From Prorocentrum cordatum (Eukaryota > Sar > Dinophyceae > Prorocentrales > Prorocentraceae): a stretch of DNA of 64,000 nucleotides. Positions within the stretch are counted from its first letter, which is position 1, and every line of letters starts with the position of its first letter. The position numbers were made by a program, and so were the translations under genes. Location: assembly GCA_963575745.1 (NCBI GenBank), contig CAUYUJ010019926.1, positions 436,236-500,235 of the forward strand, in the 5' to 3' direction. The notes beneath the pieces were generated by a model, which was not told where the DNA came from, made no database searches, and saw nothing but the letters and a program-made list of their open reading frames with translations. Shown piece after piece: positions 23,581 through 34,530 of the stretch.

Positions 23581-24480
23581 AAGGGGGGAACCCAAGCCGC
23601 TGCCCTCGCATCGCGTCCGGCGATCGAGGGCCCCCAACTCAGGCCCCCCCCGTGGGCCCGCACCAGAGGTCGCTCCGGCGAAAAAAGCCACTCGTGCCCC
23701 GAGATCTCCGACGCCGAGAAAAAAAACAAGACACCTCGGCAAAATCCGACCTCCCGGGCCCGAACTCCCGGGAAACCGAACTCCCACATTTTCCCCACCA
23801 TGTCTCCCCGATCGCCACAACCGGCGCGCTCTCCTCCTCCTCCTCCTCCTCCTCCTCCTTCTCCTCCACCTCCTCCTCCTCCTCCCGCACCTAGCGGAGG
23901 GAGCGTGCCTCCCCGCGCGCGGCCAGGCCCAGGCCGGTGGGACGAGCTGTGGAAGGGGGGGCACCCCTCGGGGTTGGGCTGGGACGGTTGGTGGGCAGTG
24001 AAGCCCTGTCCTGCGCCGGCCCCGAGGCGGGGGTGCACGCGTAAACGGCGCCCTGGCGGCACGCTGGGCACCACAGGCCGCGGCTGAAGTCGACCCCGCC
24101 GGCGCGGCAGCGCTCGCAGGCGCACCTGGTGCGCCCCAGAGATCCGCGCGCGCGCGCGGGCTCGAGAATCAAGGAGGACAGGAGGTCTCTGGTCGCTTTG
24201 CACTCCTGCTGTAGAGTGGAGGGCAAAGAAAACACCCGCGTCAGAAGTACCCCGACAAGCGAGGCCGTTGAGCAAAGGCAGCCAAGGAAAGAATCGGACA
24301 GGATAGGGCTATTGAGTAGACGCCCAGGGCCGTTCAGTAAACGCAAATTCGGGGGGTTGCATTCTTCCCCCCGGGCGGTCCCACGCGAAGCGGTGACGGA
24401 CAGCGGCTGAAGCCGACCCCGCTGGAGCGGCAGTGCACACAGGCGCACGTGGCGCGCCAGGCCCAGATCTCAGAGGCCCA
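23581..24480. other. GC-rich sequence with (CTC)n tract
   Basis: A CTC tract lies at about 23838-23885. The remainder is GC-rich with no recognised gene. Two sub-segments near 24020-24130 and 24360-24450 share AGTCGACCCCGC / AAGCCGACCCCGC and GCGCAC(C/G)TGG, suggesting a short duplication. Confidence 0.4.
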
Positions 24481-24720
24481 GAACCCGAAGGAACCCTCCT
24501 ACAGGCAACCTGGCGCCCAAACACGCTGAAAAATCAAAGAGGGCCCTCTGCAGGCTACCCTGGAGGTCCCAACGTGGCCTCCAGATGGCCCTCAGACGGC
24601 CTCTGAGCCGGCCCACCGAACGCCCTCCCCCACGGACCATGAATACTCCTGTCCATGGGGGCCCAAGACGGCGCAAAGACGGCACAAGAATTCTCCGACA
24701 TTCCCATCATGTCCTTTCCT
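24481..24720 (+). repeat. CCAAGACGGCC-type array D, degraded
   Basis: Diverged units (CAGATGGCCCTCAGACGGCC, GCCCAAGACGGCG) ending at a possible core, ATTCCCATCATGTCC. Confidence 0.5.
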
Positions 24721-25463
24721 GTCATTTCGCACCGTCCTAAGCAACAGCTTGGTCGATGGCGTGAGAAGCCTATCGGCATACGACTGCAATGATTCAATGC
24801 TTCCATGTTGACCTCCACCCCTCTCCGTTCCCCTTCCCCTTCTCCGCCCACGCTTTGCGATCAATCAATCACTCACCACTCGTCCTCGTCCGCTGTCTTG
24901 GGGCCTGATTGATTGCTTGGGCAGCAGGTGGCGGCAACAGTTGGCTCTGTGACTGATGTCCCAGACGGCAGGCACATGGCGGCACAGGCCGACCAAAACA
25001 ACCAGGCCGACGAGGGAGAAGAGAACTGGCATGAAGGAAACGTGTCCGGTGGGTAATGGGCCATGGACGGTGGGAATTCCCCCTGGGAGCAATTCTTCAT
25101 CCAGTGTCGTTCCCTGACGGTCCCAAGGCCCAGGAAGGGTACCGAGAGCACGAAAACTCGAACAAACTACAGGACAAATTTCAGTTGAAGGCTCCCATGT
25201 GGGATACGAGTGAATGGTGTCGGACGATCGCGCCGCATCGGCGATGCATCGGCGACGCCAGCGCCAAGAACATCTGGCGTTACATCGAGCCGCATCGCCG
25301 ATGCATCGGCGATGCGACGCGATCCCCCGACCCCATCCTACTCGGACCCCATCTCGGAGGCCTGGACTCAGGACCCCGTTCCATGGCGACGAATGGGCGA
25401 TTGGGTCGACGCATCCTCTACCTCCCACCTGCGCCTGTCCCCCCCCCGAACGTTGCCCCTGAC
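24721..25463. other. Unrecognised sequence with a 26-bp perfect palindrome
   Basis: No gene recognised. Positions 25291-25316 form a perfect palindrome with half-site CGCATCGCCGATG. A related imperfect copy, GCATCGGCGATGCATCGGCG, lies at about 25233-25252. Confidence 0.5.
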
Positions 25464-25885
25464 CTCCTCCTCCTCCTCCTCGTCCTCCTCCTCCTCCTCC
25501 TCGTCCTCCTTCTCCTCCTCCTCCTCCTCCTCCTCCTCCTCCTCCTCCTCCTCCTCCTCCTCCCTCTGGGGAAACTGGTCCTGGGGCCCTGCGGGCAAGG
25601 CTCCCCCCCCGACCGCTGGGCGAGGCCGTCGGCCCCCCCGGGCGGGCGGCACCAGAAGCGCTTGGACCGGTGCAGCTCCATGCGGCGCACCGGCGCTGAC
25701 TGGAGGAGCATGTGCTCGGCGAGGTAGGATATGCACACCTCGGCCCCGGCACCGGTGAGGGAGGCGGCCGCAGCGGAGAGGAGGGCGGACGAGGAGCGAG
25801 GCGGAGGGACTGGGCGGAGCGGGGAGGACCAGGAAGAGAGGAGAAAGGAGGAGGAGGAGGAGGAGGAGGAGGAGGAGGACGGAAT
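25464..25885. repeat. (CTC)n and (GAG)n microsatellites
   Basis: CTC/CGTC tract at about 25464-25563 and GAG tract at about 25845-25880, with GC-rich unrecognised sequence between them. Confidence 0.85.
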
Positions 25886-27667
25886 GCCCCACTGGGAGGA
25901 GCCATACGGCGCTGACGCGGACAAGGGCTCAGCTCTTGTGCGGGAGCAACTTGCCAAAACAAACATGTCATCCCAAGCCACGGCCAGTCAGTTCAAGCAC
26001 CCGCTTGTCCTTGCCTAATCTGGTGGCCAGTCAGATGTATCGGGTGGGTTTGGCAGCAACACGTCGACGGGGGTCCGTCGAACGACGAGAAGACATGGGT
26101 CTTACGCAAGATGGCACAGCGACCTTGCGCCGCGGCTTGCGCGGGCCGCCACCGCGGCGCGCCACCTCGGCAACGGGGGCACGCACGCGCGATCTGCCGC
26201 GGAAAGCTTGCGCGCCAATGTCGACAGGACCTGGTCTTCTTCTATGGATCAGTTGGCCACATTCATGTGCGGACGGAGGGCAGCAACAAAAACGAATGCT
26301 GTCAGGAAGCCTGGTCGCTAGGGACAGCGAGGAGGAGGAGGAGGAGGACCGGGAGCGACCGCGCAACAAAATCCCTCTGTGCCCGCCTCGGCCACATGCT
26401 GCAACAAGGGCGACCAAAGGGGGGCATTGCGCAGCATGTCCAGGGAGCCCACAAAGGACGTACGCACCCAGCTATGTACATGAACGCGGCCCCTCGATCT
26501 GCGAGACCGGCCGCGTGATACGAACTTTCGGGCAATGCGTACTCTCGAAACTAGCGCGGATTCATGTACATGCACGTCCTTCTTGCGTTCCTGATTGTCG
26601 TTCGCCCTTTTCAGGACGCCCAGCGCAGGCGATCGGGGCAAGGCCCTGCGACAAAATGAGCCCACATGATGCATGACGTACCATGAAGTCTTCTCATGGG
26701 CACTCGCAAACAGACACACGCAAAACATGAATGGGCGAGTCTTGCAAGGATGGCCAGTGGGTTCTCTCGCCGCAACGAACGGATTCAGCCAGGCTTCGAC
26801 GACAGCCACACCCGTCGTCAGAAAACAAGAGGATCCTCCCAGCTGCGCTGGACGCACCAGAACCATAACCCACGCACCGGGGTACAGTCATCTCACCAGC
26901 CCTCTGGGCGAAGTTGGTTGATGGATCCAACTATCCCCTTGTATCCCCCCTCGGGACTCGGCTTGCCCCTCCCCATGCTCTGCGCCGCACGACACCCTCG
27001 CTCGCCAGAGCAAATATTCTCGCACGTTCAAAATACAATGCCGAGCTCGGCTGAGGACGCGGTCGATGTATTACTTTTTTGCGCTCGTGGTCCGACGGAG
27101 GGTGCTGCCGCTAGTGTATGCTGCTGCTGCTGCCCTGACCTCTGCTGCTGCTCCTAGATCTTGGAGTTGCACGCCGACACCGCTGGAGCGTAGTGCTGGG
27201 GAGACGTACGAATCCGCAATGTTTGTTACTTTTCTGGGGTGCCGTCGTCCTCGTCGTCGTCTCCGAGGCTCGTCGTCGCCTCCTCTCCTCTTTTTCCTGC
27301 CTGCCTCCTCCTGCCGTCCTGGTCGCTGCGCAATCGGGCCAGCGGTCCGTCAGGAATCCAGATTCCTGCGGGGTCGAGGGCGGGGGCCCTAGGAAAGGAG
27401 GCGGAGAACCCAGGGCAGCAAAAGGGTGTGCTCCTCCTGCGGGCCAGAACCATTCTTCTTTGGCTCGAGGATTGACGAGAAAGTTCCCCCCCAACCGCAA
27501 ACGAACATTCCAGCATCCAATGCCCTGCGGTTTCTTGAAAGAGCGCCGGAAAACAGCAGAAGATGGCGGAGGGGGCGCGCCCCGTGCATCGTCGCCCGGC
27601 CAGCGCCCGCCTGCAAGGGGCACTGGATCACCAGCCGTCGTCCGTTCTCGATGATGCACCTAACCTT
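25886..27667. other. Unrecognised sequence
   Basis: Mixed-composition sequence. Several frames of 80-250 codons overlap on both strands without a recognisable domain. There is a short GAG tract near 26329-26347 and CTG-rich text near 27118-27158. Confidence 0.35.
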
Positions 27668-29195
27668 TTAAGGCTGCGCTTCTGCCACGTCTTCCCTTGA
27701 CGAGAAAATTAGGAGGGGTTGGCCCGGCAGGCCTTCCCGCTCCCTGGTGGCGATCGGTTTGGCGATCCTCTTCTTGAGCTCGGGTCCGCTGGAGCACGCG
27801 AAGGTGATCGTGAGGCCGAGCGTCTTCTGATGGTTGACACTTTCTACGGTTTCAGGGAGTATGCCGACACCGACGTCCCTCGTGACCCTCTTTGCGATGT
27901 CCTCTTCTGCCTTGATAGACACTGCGCGCGCCGTTGCAGCTGCTCATGGTCTTGGTATTCTTGTTTAATTTCCTGCCGATGGCCACTGCGCGCGTGGCTG
28001 TGAAACGTAATGGCTTCTTGACCGTGCCGCGGGCGGCCGCGGGGTTCGGCGTGGCGCACGCTGTCACGTCGCCTACGCATGGTGCGTCGGTGAGTAGTCT
28101 CCCTCCGTTCTGTTCGTATGTGGGGTTCTGGTGTTGGGCCATTGCTGGTTGCGCACCCTGCGGGTCTGGGATCTCGCGGACCACGCCCTGCCGACTGCCG
28201 GTCCTCCGCGATCGTCTGCGGGACCCGCGCGAGGCTAGGTCGAAGGCGAGAGCTCTAGGCTTTGTTCCGGTTCTCGTTTGTGCCATTCTCTTGCGCACTC
28301 TTGCGGTTGCCCACGCGTCGGCATTGGCGCCCCGCATGAGTGCGCAAAGATGCTTGTCGTCTACGCTGTAGTCGAACTGGGGGGGGCCCTTCACTTGCCT
28401 CCTCGAAAGCTGAGAGCAATGCCGGGGGTATGTCAACGGTCTCCATTGATATCCTCGAGGTCGGCGTGGTGTTTGGACAACTGCAGGGCGGCCCTGTAGA
28501 GGCGCCCTTGAGGAGGTCTAGGAATAGTAGTACTGTCTCATCTGGCTGAGGTAGGTGATCGTCGCGTGGGTTGCGAAGCCGGTCCGTTGGCACGGCCTGG
28601 CTCCTGCTTGGGCATTCCTCAGGAGGTCCGCGGTGCTGCCCGTGCTTCTACAGAACGTTTGGCGGTGCTTGGCGATGTCGCTATTTAATGCAATTATTAT
28701 TCGCGCAGCCTCGTCAGGCTTGGAGCCGTCAATTTCGCGAAAGATGCCTGCTGACCCCCTGTGCGGGAGATGGGCTCGACCGGCGCCGTCTGGGGCGCGG
28801 TGACGGGCGGGGGGGAATCGCCTGGCCATCTCGTCTGGTCCTGCCGCTGCTAGGTCGTCCGAAATTCCGTCGCGTCCTCCCTGTCTTCCTCTCCTGGCCG
28901 TGGTCATGAGTTCCTTCCATTCGCCCCCGGCGAATTTGCAGTCGATCGGCGTGCCAAGCACTGTCCTCAGGGTGGTGGCGTCCTTGGCGCGGCCCTTGTG
29001 CTTGTCGCGTATGTCACGCGGGCTGCGAACGAGGACAGATTGGGCGATGGCGAAGTGCCAGCTGAATGTCGTCTCGATGAGGCTCTCCTCTGTCAAATCT
29101 GCGCTGGCACCCTGGTTGGACCCTGGTGGGTCTTCCGCCAGACGTGAGTAGTCTCCTGGAAGACTCCCGCACCTTCTCGGGGTGGTTCTCTTCAA
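27668..29195 (-). pseudogene. Decayed coding region, family not recognised
   Basis: Three minus-strand stretches read like real protein, with mixed composition and amphipathic segments, but lie in different frames. The first is 28518-29195 (includes ESLIETTFSWHFAIAQSVLV and DGSKPDEAARIIIALNSDIA). The second is about 28430-28560 (PDETVLLFLDLLKGASTG, PPALLSAFEEASEGPP), which appears to continue as FDYSVDDKHLCALMRGANAD after a shift at the G-run near 28380-28387. The third is 27668-27922 (AEEDIAKRVTRDVGVGILPE). This pattern fits one gene broken by frameshifts, or exons separated by short introns. I do not recognise the family. The frameshift at a homopolymer could also be a sequencing error. Confidence 0.35.
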
Positions 29196-29848
29196 CCCCG
29201 CCTGCGGAGTCCTTTCTCGCCTGGGCTGATGAGTCCTTCAGGGAGGCCGCAGCGGACGGCGCCCATTCGCAGCGGGCGATCTCGTAGCTCACCAATCTGG
29301 TTGCGCTGGTGATGAAGTCGGATGAAAATCACTGTTTTCGTAGAGCTGCTCGTGCCGTGATGGTCGGAATGCTGGCCTCGCGCGGCTGCTAAACTAGCTT
29401 CGTGACCTGTGCATTGGTCAGGGGGGTGTCGCCCTCGTGCCTGAGTGTCCACGGCGGTCTTTGGCGCGCTCTTCGTATTCTCAGGAGCGCGATGGTGGGC
29501 GATGTGACGCGATGGCTGCTGCGCCTCTGCCCGCGCGTCGGTGGTCGAATCCCTCTGGCGCGCGCCGTCGGCGTAGAATTACCATCGCGCCGCGGCGGCC
29601 ACTCCCCCGGGTCGGCGCAGGTCAAACGCCGGCTTCGCGGCGGGATGGGATCGCCCTGGCTCGCCGACCGCCTCTATAACGCCTCCCCGCGGCCGCTAAT
29701 ACCCCTCCCCCCCCTGGGCCGCGCATGCCTCCCGGGGCGTCTAAAAAAAACCTGGGGCTGCTACAGCGCCTCCCCTGGGGCCCGCGCATCACCTCGAGAT
29801 CATTGGTTCGGCTCCAGCGCCGCTATAACACTTTCCAGTCTCACCCTC
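29196..29848. other. Unrecognised GC-rich sequence
   Basis: No domain and no clear repeat seen, apart from the start of the duplicated segment described next. Confidence 0.4.
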
Positions 29849-29980
29849 AGATGACTCCAGCAGGCTCACCGGCCTTGGGCCCACCCCAAGAGGTTCGTAT
29901 CACAGCTCCAAGAGGGCCCGTATAACACGTCAGGGGACCGTATAACACCTCCCCAGGGCCCCAGGTCCACCCCAGAGGAA
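29849..29980 (+). repeat. Duplicated segment, copy 1 (copy 2 at 31038-31152)
   Basis: GATGACTCCAGCAGGCTCAC through GGGGACCGTATAACACCTCC and CCCAGGTCCACC recurs at 31038-31152 with scattered substitutions. Units in between (30715-30900) share parts of it. Confidence 0.75.
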
Positions 29981-29999
29981 GCGTTAAAACACTTCTCCT

Positions 30000-30109
30000 C
30001 CCAGTCCCTCCTCCTCCTCCTCCTCATCCTCCTCTTTCTCCCCCTCCTCCTCCTCCTCCTCCTCCTCCTCCTCCTCTTTCTCCTCCTCCTCCCCCCATCT
30101 TCCTCCGCC

Positions 30110-30141
<32 letters not shown>

Positions 30142-30352
30142 CTCCTCCTCGGCCTCCTTGTCTCCCTGGTTGCCCCCCCGCCCTCGCGCCCCACCCCCCC
30201 CGCCCCGTGCGCCCCCTCCCCCGCCCTCCTCCACCTCATCCTTCCTCGCCGCCCGCCCTCGCCCCAATGCGCGGCCGATGCTTGGCCAGAAAGAGGAAGA
30301 CTGGGAGGGACGGGGGCGCGGAAGAAGGGGCGCAGGGGGGGAGGGGGGGGGA

Positions 30353-30383
<31 letters not shown>

Positions 30384-30425
30384 GAGGAGGAGGAGGAAGA
30401 GGACGACGACGACGAGGAGGAGCAA
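30000..30425. repeat. (CTC)n then (GAG)n microsatellites
   Basis: CTC-rich 30000-30150 and GAG-rich 30359-30400, separated by C-rich low-complexity sequence. The opposed polarity makes a loose inverted arrangement. Confidence 0.85.
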
Positions 30426-30775
30426 GAGAAGCAGCAGGATGAGGAGGGCGAGCATGTCATGCCGCATTCACCTCGAATGCCACCTGTCGCCCCCAGATCA
30501 ATGAAGCCCCCCACGCGTGGGCGCATAGACACCACGCCCTTGTCTGGTAGGAACCGTTGTTGGATGATTGTCTTGTAGGGTTCGCTACTGTCTGGTAGGA
30601 TTCGCTACTGTCTGGTAAGGGTTCGCTAAGACTGCCCTACTGCGAACGGCGAGCGGAACGCGGGAGACGGAACGCCGAATCTACCCAGGCCCAAGGCCCC
30701 AGATCGCATCACAAGGCGGCCCCAGGTGACTCCAATAGGCCAACCCCACCGCTCCCTAACCGCGCGAAGACCTCC

Positions 30776-31152
30776 CCCCCCCAGATGGGAGGTGGTAGGA
30801 GGTCAGCTGGGAAGGGGGCGTGCTCCAGGACGGCCCGAATTGACCTATCGCAGGCCTTGGGCGCATCCCAAGACGGCCCCAGATGACTCCAACAGGATCA
30901 CCGCCTCCGATCCACGAGAAGGCCTCCCCCCCCCTCCCCCCAGATGGGAGGTGGTAGGAGGTCAGCTGGGAAGGGGGCGTGCTCCAAGACGGCCCGAATT
31001 GACCAATCGTAGGCCTTGGGCGCATCCCGAGACGGCCCCAGATGACTCCAAAAGGCTCATCGGCCTTAGGCCCATCCCAAAAGGTCCGCATAACAGCTCT
31101 CAGGGGACCGTATAACACCTCCCCTGGGCCCCAGGTCCACCTCAGAGGAGAC
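30776..31152 (+). repeat. 159-bp tandem duplication plus duplicated segment copy 2
   Basis: CCAGATGGGAGGTGGTAGGA starts at 30781 and again at 30940, a spacing of 159 bp, followed by about 100 bp of near-identity. The second copy runs into the segment that matches 29849-29980. Confidence 0.8.
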
Positions 31153-32571
31153 ATAAAAACGCCGGATCTCCATTGTTCTCCACTGGCCCCATTGCCTCCA
31201 CCGAGTCTGCTTGTTCTCCACTGAGGCCCCTGGGGCACTCCACAGACGACGGACGACGACGCCGCCCACGCGGAAGGGCAGGAGCTGGAGGAGCCCAGCG
31301 TACGAAGAGGATCCTCCACTCCTACCTACCCACTCCTCGGCCGCGCCTCGACGCACTTGAGGACGTCGGGCGGCGGGCGGGGCCGCGGTGGGTGCGGGGG
31401 CGCACCAGTCATGAGCTGGTTGGTCAGACCAGTGCCGAAAGCGAAGTACACGTCGTGAGCCGTTCTTTCATTCGAGGAATGAGCGAGAGGAGCAAAGGAC
31501 GAGGGAGAAACGATGCTAGGACAGGCCGAGAGAGACGCACGGGCAGGCTGCGATGGCAGCGCGGAGGGGAGGGGAGCAGGGAAGGAGCACGCAGCAGCAG
31601 GGGCCGAGCTCAAAGGAGCGACGAACGGGGGGAGACTAGCCAACAGGGACAGGCCGTCAGCAACAGGGCACCCATTGTGCGAGGAGCACGCCGTGGCCGT
31701 CGGATGAGATGCGGGAGTCGCCATCTGTGGGGCACACCAGGAAGCAGAAGTCGGCAGAGTAGCACACAGAGTCCCTGAAGATCGAGGAATCGGAGTCGTC
31801 GCCCAAATGCAACCACGGCGAAACCAACTCGCCACTGCAGACGCCACAGGGCCCGCGGTTCCTTCCCCGCAACATACTCGAGCCTGCGGCCGTGGGCTCG
31901 AGGAACACCCACGCACAGTACTTTGCGTTCTGACAGCCTCACACCCAAGACGACCACGCAGGGGGTCGCAGTGCACCAAGCGAGGCCACTCCTCGCGATT
32001 CTCTTGAGAAGCCTGGAGCGACGGGCTCGAGGAGCACCCGACGCCAGGACATAGCGTTCTAACTTCACATGTAACAGGGACAACGGGGGTTCGAGACACG
32101 TCCTCGCAAATCACTCTCGGAGCCGGCAAGAGCTGGAGGAGGAGGAGGAGGAAGAAGAGCAGCTGCAAGAGAAAAGGATTGGAGGAGGAGGACCACAATA
32201 CGCAGCTCAATACGGAGCCCCAAGACGGCATACGTATTGGACCAATACGTAACGCATCAATCTGGTACGCATCAATCCGGTACGTCCTGCGTATCCAATA
32301 CGGGCGTATCATGACAGCCAACCCTGGGAACCCTCCCTGGACTCCCCCCGGGACCTCTCCAGGCACCCCCCCAGCGGGAACGAGGACGAGCGAGGATGGA
32401 GAGGGGAGCGAGCACGCGACGCTTAGGGGTCAGCGGGAGGCAGAAGATAACGAGAACTAGGGAGAAGACCAGAACAATCGAGGAGGGAGGAAGCCACAGA
32501 GCCGCGAAGATCACCGAATCCAGAGCCCCCCGGATCGGCGGCACTGGCCGGAGGCCATTGCAATATCTCGC
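31153..32571 (-). other. Exon-like minus-strand stretch with an internal duplication
   Basis: A mixed-composition translation at 31657-31908 (minus; includes LGDDSDSSIFRDSVCYSADF and Cys-rich text) looks more like protein than its surroundings, but no family is recognised. Two segments starting GGGCTCGAGGA(A/G)CACCC at about 31893 and 32028 are diverged duplicates. A GAG tract lies at 32137-32160. Around 32220-32310, TACGTA / ACGCATCAAT-like motifs repeat. Confidence 0.3.
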
Positions 32572-32912
32572 AGCCTGCCCTTCCTTGTTGAGCCGTTTGT
32601 TGATTACCTCGTAGCGGTCGGCGGCGGTCCCGCTCGCTGATTTAGGGGGACAAAAAGTGCCATAAACATAAAAACTCGGAGGTCCGCGCGGATTTCTCGG
32701 ACCGGCGCTGGGGCCCCCCAGCGGCGCCTCTGGCGCCGCCCCTGGCGCGCTCCGCGCGCCAGGGAGGGGGGTCCAGCGCCGATCCGAGAAATCCGCGCGG
32801 ACCTCCGAGTTTGTATGCTCATGCCACTTTTTGCCCCCCTAGATCAGCGAGCGGGACCGCCGCCGACCGCTACGAGATAATCAACAAGCGGCTTAACAAG
32901 GAAGGGCAGGCT
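32572..32912. repeat. 341-bp palindromic element, copy 2 (TCCGCGCGGA family)
   Basis: The arms pair about a centre at 32742 over roughly 165 bp each. For example, 32681-32700 (GGTCCGCGCGGATTTCTCGG) is the exact reverse complement of 32784-32803. Both outer arms read outward, away from the centre, as the same short protein stretch: ASGTAADRYE(V/I)INKRLN followed by KEGQA. Differences between the arms fall partly at synonymous positions. Confidence 0.85.
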
Positions 32913-32927
32913 CCGAATTTTTTGGGC

Positions 32928-33150
32928 GCCCGAGTTATCCGGGGTAACTCGGGTCCGGGGTAACTCGGGTTTGGGTTCCCGAAAAACGAACCCGAGTTAG
33001 CCCTGACCCGAGTTACCCCTGATGATTCGGGGCTCTGGACGCCCGAGTTATCCGGGGTAACTCGGGTCCGGGGCAACTCGGGTTCGGAATCCCGAAAAAC
33101 GAACCCGAGTTATCCCTGACCCGAGTTACCCCTGATGATTCGGGGCTCCG
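32928..33150. repeat. 113-bp tandem repeat, two copies
   Basis: GCCCGAGTTATCCGGGGTAA starts at 32928 and 33041. Each unit is itself full of ACTCGGGT / ACCCGAGT inverted motifs and GGTTCCCGAAAAACGAACCC-like hairpins. It ends at CTCCGAGTTTTTATGTTTAC, which resembles the outer arm of the preceding palindrome, so this is probably part of the same composite element. Confidence 0.8.
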
Positions 33151-33364
33151 AGTTTTTATGTTTACGTCACTTTTTGCTCCCCGATGCTCGGAGTGCCGGA
33201 GCTCCGATGTGCACGGCGTGCCGCCGGCTCGGGCCTGGCGTGGCGCTCCTCTGTCCTGGTTCTGGCTGGCGGCTCGTGGCCCTCGTGCCCGCCGTCCGCC
33301 TCCGACTCCTCGTCCTTATCTACAGGGCAGTTTCTAATACATCGGATGTTTTTTATTTAAAAAA

Positions 33365-33379
33365 CAATAATAATTATAA

Positions 33380-33415
<36 letters not shown>

Positions 33416-33449
33416 ACGAATAAATAAATAAATAATTAATTAAAAATGC
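33365..33449 (-). repeat. (AAAT)n tract next to a dispersed tail repeat
   Basis: AAAT/AATA tetranucleotides. On the minus strand the tract lies directly 3' of the dispersed segment 33450-33565, like the microsatellite tail of a retroposon. Confidence 0.8.
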
Positions 33450-33565
33450 GATTCTTAATACATGAATAATTGACGAATAAATATATGCATGAGCTCATCG
33501 TTGCTTTTAATACTGAATCCCTGCATTTTTTCCTACATGATCCGCACGCGGAACATGTACTAAAC
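33450..33565 (-). repeat. Dispersed tail repeat, copy 1
   Basis: About 110 bp shared with 37728-37830: AATACATGAATAA, ATGCATGAGCTCA(T/A)CGTTG-like text, AATCCCTGCATTTTT, then ACATGATCCGCACGCGGA. The last is nearly palindromic (CATG, TCCGCG, TGCGGA, CATG). Both copies have the same orientation and both abut an AT-rich microsatellite. Confidence 0.75.
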
Positions 33566-34010
33566 CCGGCGCTGTAGTTGCATCCGTCGGACGTGCGGTT
33601 GATCTCGGCGATGGGCGGGCTCACCTGGGCGAGGTGTTCTCGCGCGTTGTTGCCTGCCTCCCTGCGCCTTTTCCTGTGCTCGTCGGGATCCTTGATCTGG
33701 TATCTAGCGGGGAAGCTGTTCTGGATCATGACTGTGATTAGCGCGAGCATGTTGAGCGAGTCTTCGATGGGTAGGCTGGCGTCGATGTTCCTGAGTGCGC
33801 GTAGGATCTGAGCATACGGAGCTGGTTGTTCCTCCGCGTGGTGCAAACGAGCGGTGATTTGGGCGATTCCTCCCAGTATGGGTAGTTGGTGGCATCCTTC
33901 TTCCTCATCGGTATGGCATCTATGATGATGGCCTCCTCCTTCTCCTCCCCCTCCTCCTTTCTTCTCCCCCTTCCCTCCTTCATCCTCCCTCCTACGGCCC
34001 CCCGGGGGGA
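33566..34010 (-). CDS. Exon-like stretch, family not recognised, partial
   Basis: A minus-strand frame ending at 33436 carries about 150 residues of ordinary protein composition between low-complexity flanks. It includes HTDEEEGCHQLPILGGIAQI, PYAQILRALRNIDASLPIED and LNMLALITVMIQNSFPARYQ, followed by a basic DEHRKRRREAGNNAREHL segment. It is predicted largely helical with no transmembrane run. Its 3' end enters the dispersed tail repeat, so the reading frame may belong to a retroposon, or a host exon may end there. No start can be chosen because the frame upstream dissolves into a GGGA/GGCG tract. The family is unknown to me. Confidence 0.35.
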
Positions 34011-34345
34011 CGTGAAGCCGACAGTCAGCGCCGCGGCCTGGCCGTCCCCCCCCCCCGGAGCGGAGGCGCTCGCGCCCAGTCCCCGGGCGCCTCCTCGCCC
34101 TCCTGCGGGGGCGCAGCGGGGGGGGGGGAGGGGGAGCGAGGGAGCGAGGGACGGGGGGAAAGGAGGCAGGGAGCGAGGGAGGGAGCGAGGGAGGGAGGGA
34201 GCGAGGCAGGGAGCGAGGGAGGGAGAGCGAGGGACGGAGAGCGAGGGAGGGAGCGAAGGTGGAGGGAGCGAGGGAGCGAGGGAGGGGAGGGAGGGAGGGA
34301 GGGGAGGGGGTGGAGAGAGCGCAGGGGGGAGCGAGGATCAGAGCA
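34011..34345. repeat. GGGAGCGA-type low-complexity tract
   Basis: A poly-G run, then GGGAGCGAGGGAGGGAGCGA repeats. It reads as Arg/Glu/Gly or Ser/Leu/Pro in different frames. Confidence 0.85.
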
Positions 34346-34530
34346 GGAAGCAGCTGCAAAAGCATCAACGCTGGGAGCTCCGCGCGGAGTTTTCTTGGAG
34401 CGGCGACGGGCCTCCCTCGGGGCTCCCGCCGCCCCCTTGCGCGCCCCTTGCGCGCCCAGGGAGAGGGGTCCAGCGCCGACCCAAGAAATCCGCGCGGAGC
34501 TCCAATAGTTTACAGGGCAGCTTCTGTTAA
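34346..34530. repeat. Palindromic element, copy 3 (TCCGCGCGGA family)
   Basis: The left arm has AGCTGCAAAAGCATCAACGC and GAGCTCCGCGCGGAGTT. The right arm has AATCCGCGCGGAGCTCC, then a diverged tail ending CAGCTTCTG. The centre is GC-rich, with GCGCGCCCAGGGAGAGGGGTCC, as in copy 2. Confidence 0.65.
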
